Positions 51,208 to 60,167 of a stretch of DNA of 64,000 nucleotides are shown piece after piece. Below the pieces are notes generated by a model. It saw nothing but the letters and a program-made list of their open reading frames with translations, was not told the origin of the DNA and made no database searches. Both the position numbers and the translations under genes were made by a program. Every line of letters begins with the position of its first letter. Positions within the stretch are counted from its first letter, which is position 1. The stretch is taken from the NCBI RefSeq assembly GCF_014656135.1, contig NZ_BNBV01000003.1:248001-312000 (forward strand), given 5' to 3'. The DNA comes from Streptomyces thermodiastaticus (GTDB lineage Bacteria; Actinomycetota; Actinomycetes; Streptomycetales; Streptomycetaceae).

Positions 51208-52479
51208 TCAGGCGGTCTCGCGGACTGCGCGGGCGAGGACACGCATGCCCTCGTCCAGCTCCTGGGGGGTGGTGGTCAGGGCCGGCAGCAGCTTGACGAC
51301 CTCGCTGGCCGGACCGGAGGTCTCCACCAGCAGCCCGAGGCCGAAGGCGCGCCGCGCGACGCGGGCGGCGCGGGAGGTGTCGTGGAACTCCAGCCCCCAC
51401 ACCAGGCCGCGGCCCCGGTACTCCTTGACGTCGGCGAGGTTCTCCTCGGTGATGGAGATCAGCCACTGCTCGACCTGCTCGCCGCGGGTGCGGGTCTGCT
51501 TCTCCATCGCCGCGGCGTCCGTCCAGTACGTCTCCAGGGCGGCGGTGGCGGTGACGAAGGCGGGGTTGTTGCCGCGGAAGGTGCCGTTGTGCTCGCCCGG
51601 CTCCCAGATGTCCAGCTCCGGCTTGAACAGGCACAGCGACATCGGCAGCCCGTAACCGCTGATCGACTTCGACACGGTCACGATGTCGGGCACGATCCCG
51701 GCCTCCTCGAACGAGAAGAAGGCGCCGGTACGGCCGCAGCCCATCTGGATGTCGTCGACGATCAGCAGCATGTCCTGGCGGTCGCACAGGTCCCTCAGGG
51801 CGCGCAGCCACTCGGGCCGGGCGACGTTGATGCCGCCCTCGCCCTGCACCGTCTCCACGATGACGGCCGCCGGGTGGTCGAGGCCGGAGCCCTGGTCCCG
51901 CAGCAGCCGCTCGAACCACAGGAAGTCCGGGACCTTGCCGTCCAGGTAGTGGTCGAAGGGCATCGGGGTGCCGTGCACCAGCGGAATGCCGGCGCCGGCC
52001 CGTTTGAAGGCGTTGCCGGTGACCGCCAGCGAGCCCAGCGACATGCCGTGGAAGGCGTTGGTGAACGACACGACGGACTCGCGGCCCTTGGCCTTCCGGG
52101 CCAGTTTCAGCGCCGTCTCCACGGCGTTGGTGCCCGTCGGGCCCGGGAACATCACCTTGTACGGCAGGTCCCGCGGGCGCAGCACCAGGTCGTGGAAGGT
52201 CTGCAGGAAGGTGCGTTTGGCGACCGTGGACATGTCCAGGCCGTGCGTGATGCCGTCCCGCGCCAGGTAGTCGAGCAACGCCCGTTTCAGCACAGGGTTG
52301 TTGTGGCCGTAGTTGAGCGAGCCGGCCCCGGCGAAGAAGTCGAGGTACTCGTGGCCGTCCTCGTCGTGCAGACGGCTGCCGCGGGCGTGGTCGAAGACGG
52401 CGGGCCAGCCGCGGCAGTAGCTGCGCACCTCGGACTCCAGGGTCTCGAAGACGCTCAGGTCCGGCTGGGTGATGGTCAC
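51208..52479 (-). CDS. ectB: L-2,4-diaminobutyrate:2-oxoglutarate transaminase
   Basis: 423-aa class III PLP aminotransferase that makes diaminobutyrate from aspartate semialdehyde. PLP lysine K271 in [31 protein letters not shown] and [17 protein letters not shown] are EctB-typical. The GTG start at 52479 follows AGGAG. 113 bp separates it from ectA. Confidence 0.96.
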   Translation of the reverse strand: MTITQPDLSVFETLESEVRSYCRGWPAVFDHARGSRLHDEDGHEYLDFFAGAGSLNYGHNNPVLKRALLDYLARDGITHGLDMSTVAKRTFLQTFHDLVLRPRDLPYKVMFPGPTGTNAVETALKLARKAKGRESVVSFTNAFHGMSLGSLAVTGNAFKRAGAGIPLVHGTPMPFDHYLDGKVPDFLWFERLLRDQGSGLDHPAAVIVETVQGEGGINVARPEWLRALRDLCDRQDMLLIVDDIQMGCGRTGAFFSFEEAGIVPDIVTVSKSISGYGLPMSLCLFKPELDIWEPGEHNGTFRGNNPAFVTATAALETYWTDAAAMEKQTRTRGEQVEQWLISITEENLADVKEYRGRGLVWGLEFHDTSRAARVARRAFGLGLLVETSGPASEVVKLLPALTTTPQELDEGMRVLARAVRETA

Positions 52480-52592
52480 GACGAATCGCTCCTCGGTGGA
52501 GGGATGGGAAGGAAGGCGGGCGGGACGGCTCGGGGCCCGTGCGGCCGCGGGGCGGTGCCGGCCGTCCCGGAAGAACGCGGGGCGGCCGCGGC

Positions 52593-53132
52593 TCAGCGGG
52601 CGAGCGGGCCGATGCGGTGCAGCACCTCGGGGTCGTGCGGGCCGTCCGTGAACTGCTCGGCCGCGAACAGGACCTCGCGCTCGACCCCGGCGCCGTGCCG
52701 GGCGGCGAAGGAGGCGAACAGCCGCTCTGAGGCGGTGTTGCCCGGGGTGATGGTGGTCTCCAGCGTCGTCAGGCCCCGCTCGCCGGCGACCCGGGCGGCC
52801 AGGGCGTCCAGCATGCGCGAGGCCAGGCCCCGGCCGCGGTGGGAGGCGGCGACCGCGACCTGCCACACCAGCAGGGTGCGGGGGCGGTCGGGCCGCACAT
52901 AGCCGGTGACGAACCCGACGACCTCGCCGCCGGCGTCCCGGGCGACGACGGAGGTCGCGGCGAAGTCGCGGCACCAGAGCAGATAGCTGTACGACGAGTT
53001 CACGTCCAGCGTCCCGGAGACCTTCGCCAGCCGCCACAGCGCGGCACCGTCGGCGACGGCGGGGCGGTCGACGGACACGTCATCCGGGATTTCCGAAAGA
53101 TCGGTTCGCAGGTCTGCTTGTGCGGCAGTCAT
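52593..53132 (-). CDS. ectA: L-2,4-diaminobutyrate acetyltransferase
   Basis: 179-aa GNAT enzyme that acetylates diaminobutyrate. Acetyl-CoA loop ASHRGRGLASRMLD; DVNSSYSYLLWCRDFA and ETTITPGNTASERLF are EctA signatures. First gene of ectABCD, the compatible-solute operon of streptomycetes, typically induced by salt and heat. Confidence 0.95.
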   Translation of the reverse strand: MTAAQADLRTDLSEIPDDVSVDRPAVADGAALWRLAKVSGTLDVNSSYSYLLWCRDFAATSVVARDAGGEVVGFVTGYVRPDRPRTLLVWQVAVAASHRGRGLASRMLDALAARVAGERGLTTLETTITPGNTASERLFASFAARHGAGVEREVLFAAEQFTDGPHDPEVLHRIGPLAR

Positions 53133-53440
53133 GCGAATTGAACTTACCGAGATGAATTCGAGATTGCATCGCCTCGCGGTCTTGGGTGAATCCGCGGAAT
53201 GTGTTATCGCGCGGGCGCACGGACGCGCGAGGGGGCGGAGGAACGTGCAGGTGTGTCCGGTAATTACCGGGCGAATCGGGCATGTTTGTGGTATGCGTCA
53301 CAGTGATGTGCGCCACTTGACATCACCTGGAATTGCTCGCCGATTGTTTGCTGAATCTCTGCGTTTAGGGTCGGGGAAACCGGGCAGAAGAAGGCGGGAA
53401 GCTACCCTGAGAAGCCGCAGGAATTGAATTCTCGAATTGT
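53133..53440 (-). promoter_or_regulatory. A+T-rich upstream region of ectABCD
   Basis: About 300 bp with markedly lower GC than the flanks (for example GAATTCGAGATTGCATC near the start codon and ATTGCTCGCCGATTGTTTGC at 53331-53350). No gene seen. It is the expected ect promoter region; no defined operator was identified. Confidence 0.5.
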
Positions 53441-53635
53441 CATGCTTTTGCTGTCCGGGCCGTCCCGCCGGCCTGCTGGCACAGACGCGGTCGTGCCGGC
53501 GTGCCGGTGCGGCGGCCGCGTAGGTGCGGGCGCCCGGAGGGGTGCCGTCCCTGCCGGCGGCACCGGACGCGGGGCCGTGCCGGCACCGGGGCACCGACAG
53601 GCCCCCGCGCACCGGCAAGTCCCCGGGCAGCGACA

Positions 53636-53667
53636 GGCCCCCGGGTGCCGGTGGGCACCCGGGGGCC
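53636..53667 (-). terminator. Terminator of the class V aminotransferase gene
   Basis: Perfect 14-bp inverted repeat GGCCCCCGGGTGCC / GGCACCCGGGGGCC with a 4-nt loop, 42 bp beyond the stop of the leftward gene. The adjoining 53560-53640 holds repeated CACCGG and GACAGGCCCCCG words but no gene. Confidence 0.85.
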
Positions 53668-53709
53668 GCCAGAACCGTGCGCCGGGAGCGAGCCGTGCGG
53701 CCCGTCCGG

Positions 53710-54813
53710 CTACTTCTGCCAGGCCTCGGCGACGGCCCGGCGCGCGGACTCCACGTCCGGCGTCGCGCCGTACTCCGCCAGAGCCGTGCCCAGGGCGGTC
53801 AGGGACGCCTCGACCACCTCCCGGGTCGCGTCCTGGCCGTAGTGGTTGACCCGGATCATCTCCTTGGCCAGCGCGCCGCCGCCCGCCGCCAGCGGAAGGC
53901 CGGCGTCCGTCTCCAGGGCGCGGGCCACCAGGTCCGAGGCGGCGATGCCCTCGGGCGCGCGCAGCGTGGTCGCCACCGGGGCGGCCGCCGCGTCCTCGCG
54001 CACGTACGGCTCCAGGCCGCCGCCCAGCGCCCGCACACCCGCCCGGGCCGCCGCGGCCGCCTTCCGGTGACGGGCCATCACCGTCTCCAGGCCGTCCGCC
54101 TCGATCCGTTCGACGCAGGCCTCCAGGGCGAGCATCTCCAGCTGGGCCGGAGCGTGCAGCAGCGCGGTGCGGCCGCCGTCGATCCAGCGTTCCTTCCAGT
54201 CCAGCAGGGACAGGTAGGAGCGGCGCGGGGCGTGCGGGTTGGCCGCCATCCGCGCCCAGGCGCGTTCGCTGACCGACACCGCCGACACCCCGGCCGGCCC
54301 GCCCATGGCCTTCTGCGCGCCGATCACGCACAGGTCCACGCCCCACGCGTCCGGCAGCACCGGCTCCGCGCCGATCGCCGCGACCGCGTCCAGGTAGAAC
54401 AGGGCGCCCTGCTCCCGCACCACCTCGCCGATCTCCGCGACCGGGTTGGTGTTGCCGGTCGCCGCCTCGGCGTGCACCAGCGACACGAAGTCGATCTCCG
54501 GGTGCTTCGCGAAGACCGCGCGGACCTGGTCCGCGGTGACCGCCGTGTGGTACGGCACCGACAGGTCGTACACCGTCGCGCCGCAGTCCCGCAGCCAGTT
54601 GCCGAAGGTCTGCCCGTACGGGCCGGTGATCACGTTCAGCGCGGTCGTGCCCGGACCGGCCGCCGCACGGATCGCGCCCTCCAGCGGCAGCAGCGCCTCA
54701 CCTTGCATGATCACGACGTCCTGCTCGGTGCCGAGCAGCCGCGCCACCCGGTCCTCGATCGAGGCGAAGCGGGCGGCGCTCAGCGGGGCGAGGTCCAGAA
54801 AGGGGTGCGTCAC
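53710..54813 (-). CDS. Class V aminotransferase (alanine/serine-glyoxylate type)
   Basis: 367-aa PLP enzyme. PLP lysine in CVIGAQKAMGGPAGVSAVSV; N-terminal DVVIMQGEALLPLEGAIRAA is typical of alanine-glyoxylate aminotransferase-like proteins; GPYGQTFGNWLRDCG and LVHAEAATGNTNPV follow. The GTG at 54813 fits the family start. Precise donor and acceptor unknown. Divergent from the amidohydrolase with 150 bp between. Confidence 0.85.
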   Translation of the reverse strand: MTHPFLDLAPLSAARFASIEDRVARLLGTEQDVVIMQGEALLPLEGAIRAAAGPGTTALNVITGPYGQTFGNWLRDCGATVYDLSVPYHTAVTADQVRAVFAKHPEIDFVSLVHAEAATGNTNPVAEIGEVVREQGALFYLDAVAAIGAEPVLPDAWGVDLCVIGAQKAMGGPAGVSAVSVSERAWARMAANPHAPRRSYLSLLDWKERWIDGGRTALLHAPAQLEMLALEACVERIEADGLETVMARHRKAAAAARAGVRALGGGLEPYVREDAAAAPVATTLRAPEGIAASDLVARALETDAGLPLAAGGGALAKEMIRVNHYGQDATREVVEASLTALGTALAEYGATPDVESARRAVAEAWQK

Positions 54814-54963
54814 GACGGTGCTCTCTTCTCGTTCGGGCCGGCTCGTCTCCCGCCGGCGCGAGGCCGACGGCATCGAGCGTATCCGGCGCCCTCCGCCCGC
54901 CCGGCACCGGAGCACCACGGGGCCCCTGGCCGCACCGGCCACCCGCTGTCTAGGGTGCGGTAC

Positions 54964-56061
54964 ATGAGCGATCAAGCGGTGCTGCACGTGAAGGGGCGGG
55001 TGCTCGCCGGCCCGCGGGACGACCAGGTCCACGACGAGCTGTGGGTCGTCGGCGGCCGGATCACCTACGACCGCCCGGCCGGCGCCGGGGACGTGACGAC
55101 CGTCGAGGGCTGGGTGCTGCCCGGCCTGGTCGACGCGCACTGCCACGTCGGCCTGGACGCGCACGGTGCGGTCCCCGACGACGTCTCCGAGAAGCAGGCG
55201 CTGACCGACCGCGACGCCGGCGCCCTGCTGCTCCGCGATGCGGGCTCGCCCTCCGACACCCGCTGGATCGACGACCGCGACGACCTGCCGAAGATCATCC
55301 GGGCCGGCCGGCACATCGCCCGCACCCGCCGCTACATCCGCAACTACGCCCACGAGATCGAACCCGAGGACCTGGTGGCCCACGTCACCCGGGAGGCCCG
55401 GCGCGGCGACGGCTGGGTCAAGCTCGTCGGCGACTGGATCGACCGCGGCCTGGGCGACCTGGCGCCCTGCTGGCCGCGCGAGGCGGCCGAGGCGGCGATC
55501 GCCGAGGCCCACCGCCTCGGCGCCCGCGTCACCGCGCACTGCTTCGCCGAGGACTCGCTGCGCGACCTGGTCGAGGCGGGCATCGACTGCATCGAGCACG
55601 CCACCGGCCTGACCGAGGACCTGATCCCGCTGTTCGCCGAACGCGGCGTCGCGATCGTGCCCACCCTGATCAACATCGCCACCTTCCCCGGCCTCGCGGC
55701 CGGCGGCGAGGAGAAGTACCCGCGCTGGTCGGCACACATGCGCCGGCTGTACGAGCGCCGCTACGACACCGTACGCGCCGCCCATGACGCCGGGGTGCCG
55801 GTGTACGTGGGCACCGACGCGGGCGGCGGCCTCGCGCACGGCCTGGTCGCCGCCGAGGTCGCGGAACTGGTCACCGCGGGCATCCCGCCCGTCGAGGCAC
55901 TGGCGGCCACCGCCTGGGCGGCCCGCAGCTGGCTCGGGCGTCCCGGACTCGAGGAGGGCGCCCCTGCGGACCTCGTCGTCTACGAGGCCGACCCGCGCGC
56001 CGACGTACGGGTACTGGCCGCGCCGCACCGGGTGGTGCTCAACGGGCGGGTCGTCTCGTAG
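54964..56061 (+). CDS. Amidohydrolase family protein
   Basis: 365-aa metal-dependent hydrolase with the HxH pair H59/H61 (LPGLVDAHCHVGLD), a WVKLVGDW strand (lysine for metal bridging), HCFAED and IEHATGL histidines, and the final GTDAGGGLAHG aspartate. It resembles imidazolonepropionase/prolidase-like enzymes. Substrate unknown. Confidence 0.87.
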   Translation: MSDQAVLHVKGRVLAGPRDDQVHDELWVVGGRITYDRPAGAGDVTTVEGWVLPGLVDAHCHVGLDAHGAVPDDVSEKQALTDRDAGALLLRDAGSPSDTRWIDDRDDLPKIIRAGRHIARTRRYIRNYAHEIEPEDLVAHVTREARRGDGWVKLVGDWIDRGLGDLAPCWPREAAEAAIAEAHRLGARVTAHCFAEDSLRDLVEAGIDCIEHATGLTEDLIPLFAERGVAIVPTLINIATFPGLAAGGEEKYPRWSAHMRRLYERRYDTVRAAHDAGVPVYVGTDAGGGLAHGLVAAEVAELVTAGIPPVEALAATAWAARSWLGRPGLEEGAPADLVVYEADPRADVRVLAAPHRVVLNGRVVS

Positions 56062-56277
56062 CGCCCCGGGGGCGCGCGATGCGGCGTGCGCCCCGGGTGC
56101 GCTCACCCGTCGGCGGGACCGGCGGGGGACTGCCGCGAACGAACGTTCCGAACGACATCGAAATGCGACCTGGAAACCCCTCGAAGGGGTGAAGTGCCGT
56201 CGGTTCGCTGACAGTTCACTCCCGGATGTCGTCACTCTTGCGGAGTCCCGAGCACTCGTTCCTGGGGGTCCCACACC

Positions 56278-57246
56278 GTGAACCGCCGTACGTCCCGCCT
56301 GCCCGCACGCCGTCTCGCGGCCGTCGCCGCGGCCACCGGCCTCGCCGCCGGGCCCGTGGCCCTGGCCGGCGCGGGCACCGCCCACGCCACCGAGGACCAC
56401 GGCAGGGCGACCGCCTCCGTGCTGCACACCGGCCTCGACGTGTCCCTGCTCGACAGGACGGCCGACGTCCCGCTCACCGTGTCCCTCGACGAGGTCCGGG
56501 CGCCGGAGAGCGCCGACCGCACGGCCCTGACCGCCCGCCTCGACGGCGTCGACGGCGGCAGGCCGTTCAGCGTGCTGCGCGCCGACGTGGCCCGGTCGGC
56601 CGCGACGACCTCGGCGGACAAGGCCGAGGGCAGCGTGGAGCTGGCCCACGCCCGCGTCCACGTCCCCGGTCTGCCCGGGCTGTCCCTCATCGAACTCGGC
56701 CAGGTCACCTCCCGCGCGACCTGCGAGGCGGGCAGGACACCGGTGGCGACGAGCAACGTCCTGGGCGCGGTGACCGTCCTCGGCAAGAAGGTCACGCTCA
56801 CCGCCGGCGGCACGACCGACGTCACCGTCCCCGGCGTCGGTGAGGTCCGCCTGGACCTTTCGCACCGCGCGACCACTTCCCGCACGGCCGCGGCCACGGC
56901 CCTCGAACTGACCGTGTCCGTCGACCCGTCGAAGCTCGGCGTCGCCAAGGTCGAGGGCACCGTCACCCTGGCGAAGGCGACCTGCGCGTCCCCGGCCGCC
57001 CCGGCCCAGGACGGACAGCCCGCAGCGAACCCCGCTCCCACGGCCACGCCCACGGGCGCCTCCGCCCGGGCCGCCGACGCCACGACCCAGGGCGGCCATG
57101 TCAGGCCCCAAGGTGCCCGCGCCGCCGAGCCCGACCTGGCGGCGACCGGCGGCAGCTCCCTGACCCCGTACCTGGCGGGAGGCGCGGCCGTCCTGCTGGC
57201 AGCGGGCGGCGGCGCGCTCGTGGTGGCGCGCAGGCGCGGGAACTGA
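56278..57246 (+). CDS. SCO1860-family LAXTG-anchored secreted protein
   Basis: 322 aa. Signal peptide at about 1-38 (cleavage near AHATED). A beta-rich domain of about 200 residues with two cysteines (RATCEAG, KATCASP) is followed by a Pro/Ala/Thr linker. The sorting signal is LAATG at 287-291, then a hydrophobic helix and RRRGN tail. Class E sortases of Streptomyces recognise LAXTG and attach proteins to the wall. Location beside the ectoine and cobalamin genes fits the SCO1860 family as I recall it. Confidence 0.85.
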   Translation: MNRRTSRLPARRLAAVAAATGLAAGPVALAGAGTAHATEDHGRATASVLHTGLDVSLLDRTADVPLTVSLDEVRAPESADRTALTARLDGVDGGRPFSVLRADVARSAATTSADKAEGSVELAHARVHVPGLPGLSLIELGQVTSRATCEAGRTPVATSNVLGAVTVLGKKVTLTAGGTTDVTVPGVGEVRLDLSHRATTSRTAAATALELTVSVDPSKLGVAKVEGTVTLAKATCASPAAPAQDGQPAANPAPTATPTGASARAADATTQGGHVRPQGARAAEPDLAATGGSSLTPYLAGGAAVLLAAGGGALVVARRRGN

Positions 57247-57489
57247 CCGGTCGGCGTACAGGGCCGGGCGGGCGCGTTCCTCGTCTCCGACGAGGAACGC
57301 GACGCGGCGCTCGCACGGATCCGCCGGGCCGGCATCACCTGCTACGCCGGCCATCAGTGCACACAGCCCGGACAGATCAACCACCACCACGGTGGGCGCG
57401 GACCGTACTTCATGGATCCCGCCGGACACGGCATGGTGATCATCACGCGGCCCTATGGCAGCGACCTGCAGGAAGCGGCCACGTCCTAG
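57247..57489 (+). pseudogene. C-terminal fragment of a VOC/glyoxalase family protein
   Basis: In the same frame as the preceding gene, after its TGA, the sequence reads GAFLVSDEERDAALARIRRA, GQINHHHGGRGPYFMDPAGH and GMVIITRPYGSDL, then TAG. This is the second half of a VOC-fold protein with its metal-site His/Glu region. No first half or start exists. Likely a deletion remnant. Confidence 0.6.
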
Positions 57490-57542
57490 GGAGCGGCGGC
57501 CGGGGGGGGCGGACCGGGGATCCCCGGCCCGCGCCCGCGTCG

Positions 57543-58646
57543 TCATCCGCGGCCCGGTACCGTCTCTCGCCCGGGAGCCGAGCCCAGCGCACTCCCCAGC
57601 GCCTGAAGGAACCCGTCCACCGTCTCCCGGTCCCGAACCGCGATCCGCAGCCAGTCGGGGCCCAGGCCGGGGAAGGTGTCCCCGCGGCGGACCGCGTACC
57701 CCAGGTCGCGCAGGCGGCGGCGCACCTCAGCCCCGTCGGGCACCTCGGCCAGGACGAACGGGCCCTCGGGCGGCTCGACGACGCGTACCCCGTGGGCGGC
57801 GAGCCCGGTCACCAGGTGGGCGCGGTCCGCCGTGATGCGGTCGGCTGCCTGCTCCGCCTCGGCCAGGGCACGCGGGCTCATGCACGCCTCCGCCGCCGTC
57901 AGGGCCGGTGCGGACACCGGCCACAGGGGCTGTGCCCGCTGAAGGGCGGCGACGGTGCCGGGGGAGGACAGGACGTAGCCGATGCGCAGACCGGCCAGGC
58001 CCCAGGTCTTCGTCAGGCTGCGCAGCACCACCAGGCCGGGCACGTCCGTCCGCCCGGCCAGGGACTCCCGCTCGCCCGGGACCGCGTCCATGAAGGCCTC
58101 GTCGACCACCAGGGCCCGGCCCGGCCGGGCGAGCTGGGCCACCGTCTCCGCCGGGTGCAGCACCGACGTCGGGTTCGTCGGGTTGCCGATCACCACCAGG
58201 TCCGCGTCCTCAGGGACGGCCGCCGGGTCGAGCCGGAAACCGTCCTCGGGGCGCAGCAGCACCCGGTCCACCGTGTGGCCCGCGTCCCGCAGCGCCGCCT
58301 CCGGCTCGGTGAACTGCGGGTGCACCACGACCGGCCGGCGCACCTTCAGCGCCCGCGCCAGCAGGACGAACGCCTCCGCCGCACCCGCCGTCAGCAGCAC
58401 CCGCTCCGCCGGCAGCCCGTGCCGCGCCGCCACCGCCGCCCGCGCGGCCCGCCCGTCCGGGTAGGCCGCGAGGGACGCCAGCGAGGCCGCGATCTCCTCC
58501 CGCAGCCAGCCGGGCGGCGTGTGGGCGCGGACGTTGACGGCGAGGTCGACCAGCGCCGCCCCGTCGTCGCGCACCTCCGCGTCCCCGTGGTGCCGCAGAT
58601 CCGGCCCCGGGTCCTCGGTGCGCAGGGCCGACTCCTCAGTGCGCAT
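57543..58646 (-). CDS. cobC: CobC-like PLP-dependent aminotransferase
   Basis: 367-aa class I/II aminotransferase-fold protein of the Rv2231c/CobC group (threonine-phosphate decarboxylase-like), supplying the aminopropanol arm of cobalamin. IGNPTNPTSVLHP, VVDEAFMDAVPGE and SLTKTWGLAGLRIGY (PLP lysine) are conserved. It overlaps cbiX by 11 bp and ends the leftward cob operon. Confidence 0.88.
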   Translation of the reverse strand: MRTEESALRTEDPGPDLRHHGDAEVRDDGAALVDLAVNVRAHTPPGWLREEIAASLASLAAYPDGRAARAAVAARHGLPAERVLLTAGAAEAFVLLARALKVRRPVVVHPQFTEPEAALRDAGHTVDRVLLRPEDGFRLDPAAVPEDADLVVIGNPTNPTSVLHPAETVAQLARPGRALVVDEAFMDAVPGERESLAGRTDVPGLVVLRSLTKTWGLAGLRIGYVLSSPGTVAALQRAQPLWPVSAPALTAAEACMSPRALAEAEQAADRITADRAHLVTGLAAHGVRVVEPPEGPFVLAEVPDGAEVRRRLRDLGYAVRRGDTFPGLGPDWLRIAVRDRETVDGFLQALGSALGSAPGRETVPGRG

Positions 58647-59574
58647 GGCTGTGCGAGTGCTCCCCGTGGTGGTGATGCCCGTGACCGTGGCCGTGACCGT
58701 GGTGGCCGTCGTCGTCCGGGTGGAAGTGCGGCTGCTGCGGCAGCCCCACCTTGTCCTCGAAGCCGGGCAGCGCGATGCGGTACACGCACGCGTCGCAGTT
58801 CATCCGCAGATCGCCCTTGACCGCCTCCTCGTACCGCTCCAGCACCAGGTCCAGCAGCTCCGGCTCCGGGCCGATGACGTCCGCCGTCCGCACGTCCAGG
58901 CCGTGGTGCGCGGCGGCCCAGTCCCGCGCCTGCTGCGTGACCCGGTCCGGCAGGACGCCGGTGAACAGGAAGTAGGGCAGCACGACGATCCGGCGGCCGC
59001 CCAGCCGTGCGCACCGGTCCAGGCCGCTGGGCACATCGGGCGCGGCCAGCGACACGAACGCCGTCTCCACGCCTGCGTATCCGCGCCCCTCCCACAGCAG
59101 GCGGGCCGCCTTGAAGACCTCCGCGTTGGCGTCCGGATCGGTCGAGCCGCGCCCGACCAGCAGCACGGTCACGTCCGAGCGGTCCTCGTCCGTGCCGGCC
59201 AGCGCCTCCTCCAGGCGCCGCTCGAGCACCCGCAGCAGGGCGGGGTGCGGGCCGAGCGGACGGCCGTAGGTGTAGGAGATCCCCGGGTGCCGTGCCTTCT
59301 CGCGGGCCAGCGCCGCCGGGATGTCGCCCTTGGCGTGACCGGCGGACACCAGCATCAGCGGCACGGCCGCGAACCGGCGCACACCCCGCTCGACCAGCTC
59401 GGCGACGGCCTCGCCCAGCGGCGGCGGGGACAGCTCGATGAAGCCGCCCGCGACGGCCAGGTCCGGCCGGTGCTGCCCCAGCCGCCGCACGAAGTCGCGG
59501 AACGCCTCGGCTCCGGTCTCGTCCCGGGTGCCGTGGCCGGCGATGAGCAGGGCGGGCGGCGTCGGGGTGGTCAC
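58636..59574 (-). CDS. cbiX: Sirohydrochlorin chelatase (CbiX type) with His-rich tail
   Basis: 312-aa two-module chelatase that inserts cobalt into sirohydrochlorin. Active-site H14 in LLIAGHGTRDE; VLLVGRGSTDPDAN begins the second module; VSAGHAKGDIP follows in the first. The C-terminus has about 20 residues of alternating His/Gly (GHHGHGHGHGHHHHGEH), probably a cobalt or nickel store. The MNCDACVYR motif is also typical. The GTG overlaps the cobH stop. Confidence 0.93.
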   Translation of the reverse strand: MTTPTPPALLIAGHGTRDETGAEAFRDFVRRLGQHRPDLAVAGGFIELSPPPLGEAVAELVERGVRRFAAVPLMLVSAGHAKGDIPAALAREKARHPGISYTYGRPLGPHPALLRVLERRLEEALAGTDEDRSDVTVLLVGRGSTDPDANAEVFKAARLLWEGRGYAGVETAFVSLAAPDVPSGLDRCARLGGRRIVVLPYFLFTGVLPDRVTQQARDWAAAHHGLDVRTADVIGPEPELLDLVLERYEEAVKGDLRMNCDACVYRIALPGFEDKVGLPQQPHFHPDDDGHHGHGHGHGHHHHGEHSHSHAH

Positions 59575-60167
59575 AGGGTCTCCTCGGGCGTATCGGCGGG
59601 AACAGGGTGGTACAGCAGGGCGTTCAGCGCGGCCGCGGCGACCGCGGAACCGCCCTTCTCGGACACGTTGCTCACGGCGGGCAGCCCGCTCGCGCGCAGC
59701 GCGGACTTGGACTCGGCCGCCCCGACGAAACCGACGGGCAGGCCGATGACGAGTGCGGGGGAGGCGTCGAGGGTCAGCAGCTCCTCCAAGGCGGTCGGCG
59801 CGCAGCCGATCACCCACAGCGCGCCGGGGCCGACCTGCTCGTAGGCGAGGCGGACCGCGTGCGCCGAACGGGTCAGGCCCGGCCGTGACCGGGCGTCCTT
59901 GAGACGGCACACCGTCTCGCGGCGGGTGATGCCGGCCGCGACCATCTCCACGTCCACGACGACCGGCGCCCCCGCGTGCAGCGCCGTGTGGGCCGCGACG
60001 AGCTCGTCCTCGTCCATGACGAGGTCGTCGGCGTAGGCGAGGTCGGCGGAGGAGTGGACGACCCGCTCGACCACGGCCCGGGTCAGCGGCGGCAGGTGCG
60101 TGGTGTCCAGGCGGGCGCGCAGCCGCCGGTAGGACTCCTGCTCGATGGGGTGGATCACGCGGTTCAC
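59571..60167 (-). CDS. cobH: Precorrin-8X methylmutase
   Basis: 198-aa enzyme that moves the C-11 methyl to C-12 to give hydrogenobyrinate. Conserved VHSSADLAY, VDVEMVAAGI and PVGFVGAAESKSAL blocks; the last includes the family glycine-rich core. Overlaps both neighbours by 4 bp. Confidence 0.95.
   Translation of the reverse strand: MNRVIHPIEQESYRRLRARLDTTHLPPLTRAVVERVVHSSADLAYADDLVMDEDELVAAHTALHAGAPVVVDVEMVAAGITRRETVCRLKDARSRPGLTRSAHAVRLAYEQVGPGALWVIGCAPTALEELLTLDASPALVIGLPVGFVGAAESKSALRASGLPAVSNVSEKGGSAVAAAALNALLYHPVPADTPEETL

Noticed and set aside
53710..57546. 1278-codon minus-strand frame read as one giant protein
   Set aside because: Only the last 368 codons are a real aminotransferase; the rest is antisense to the amidohydrolase and LAXTG protein.
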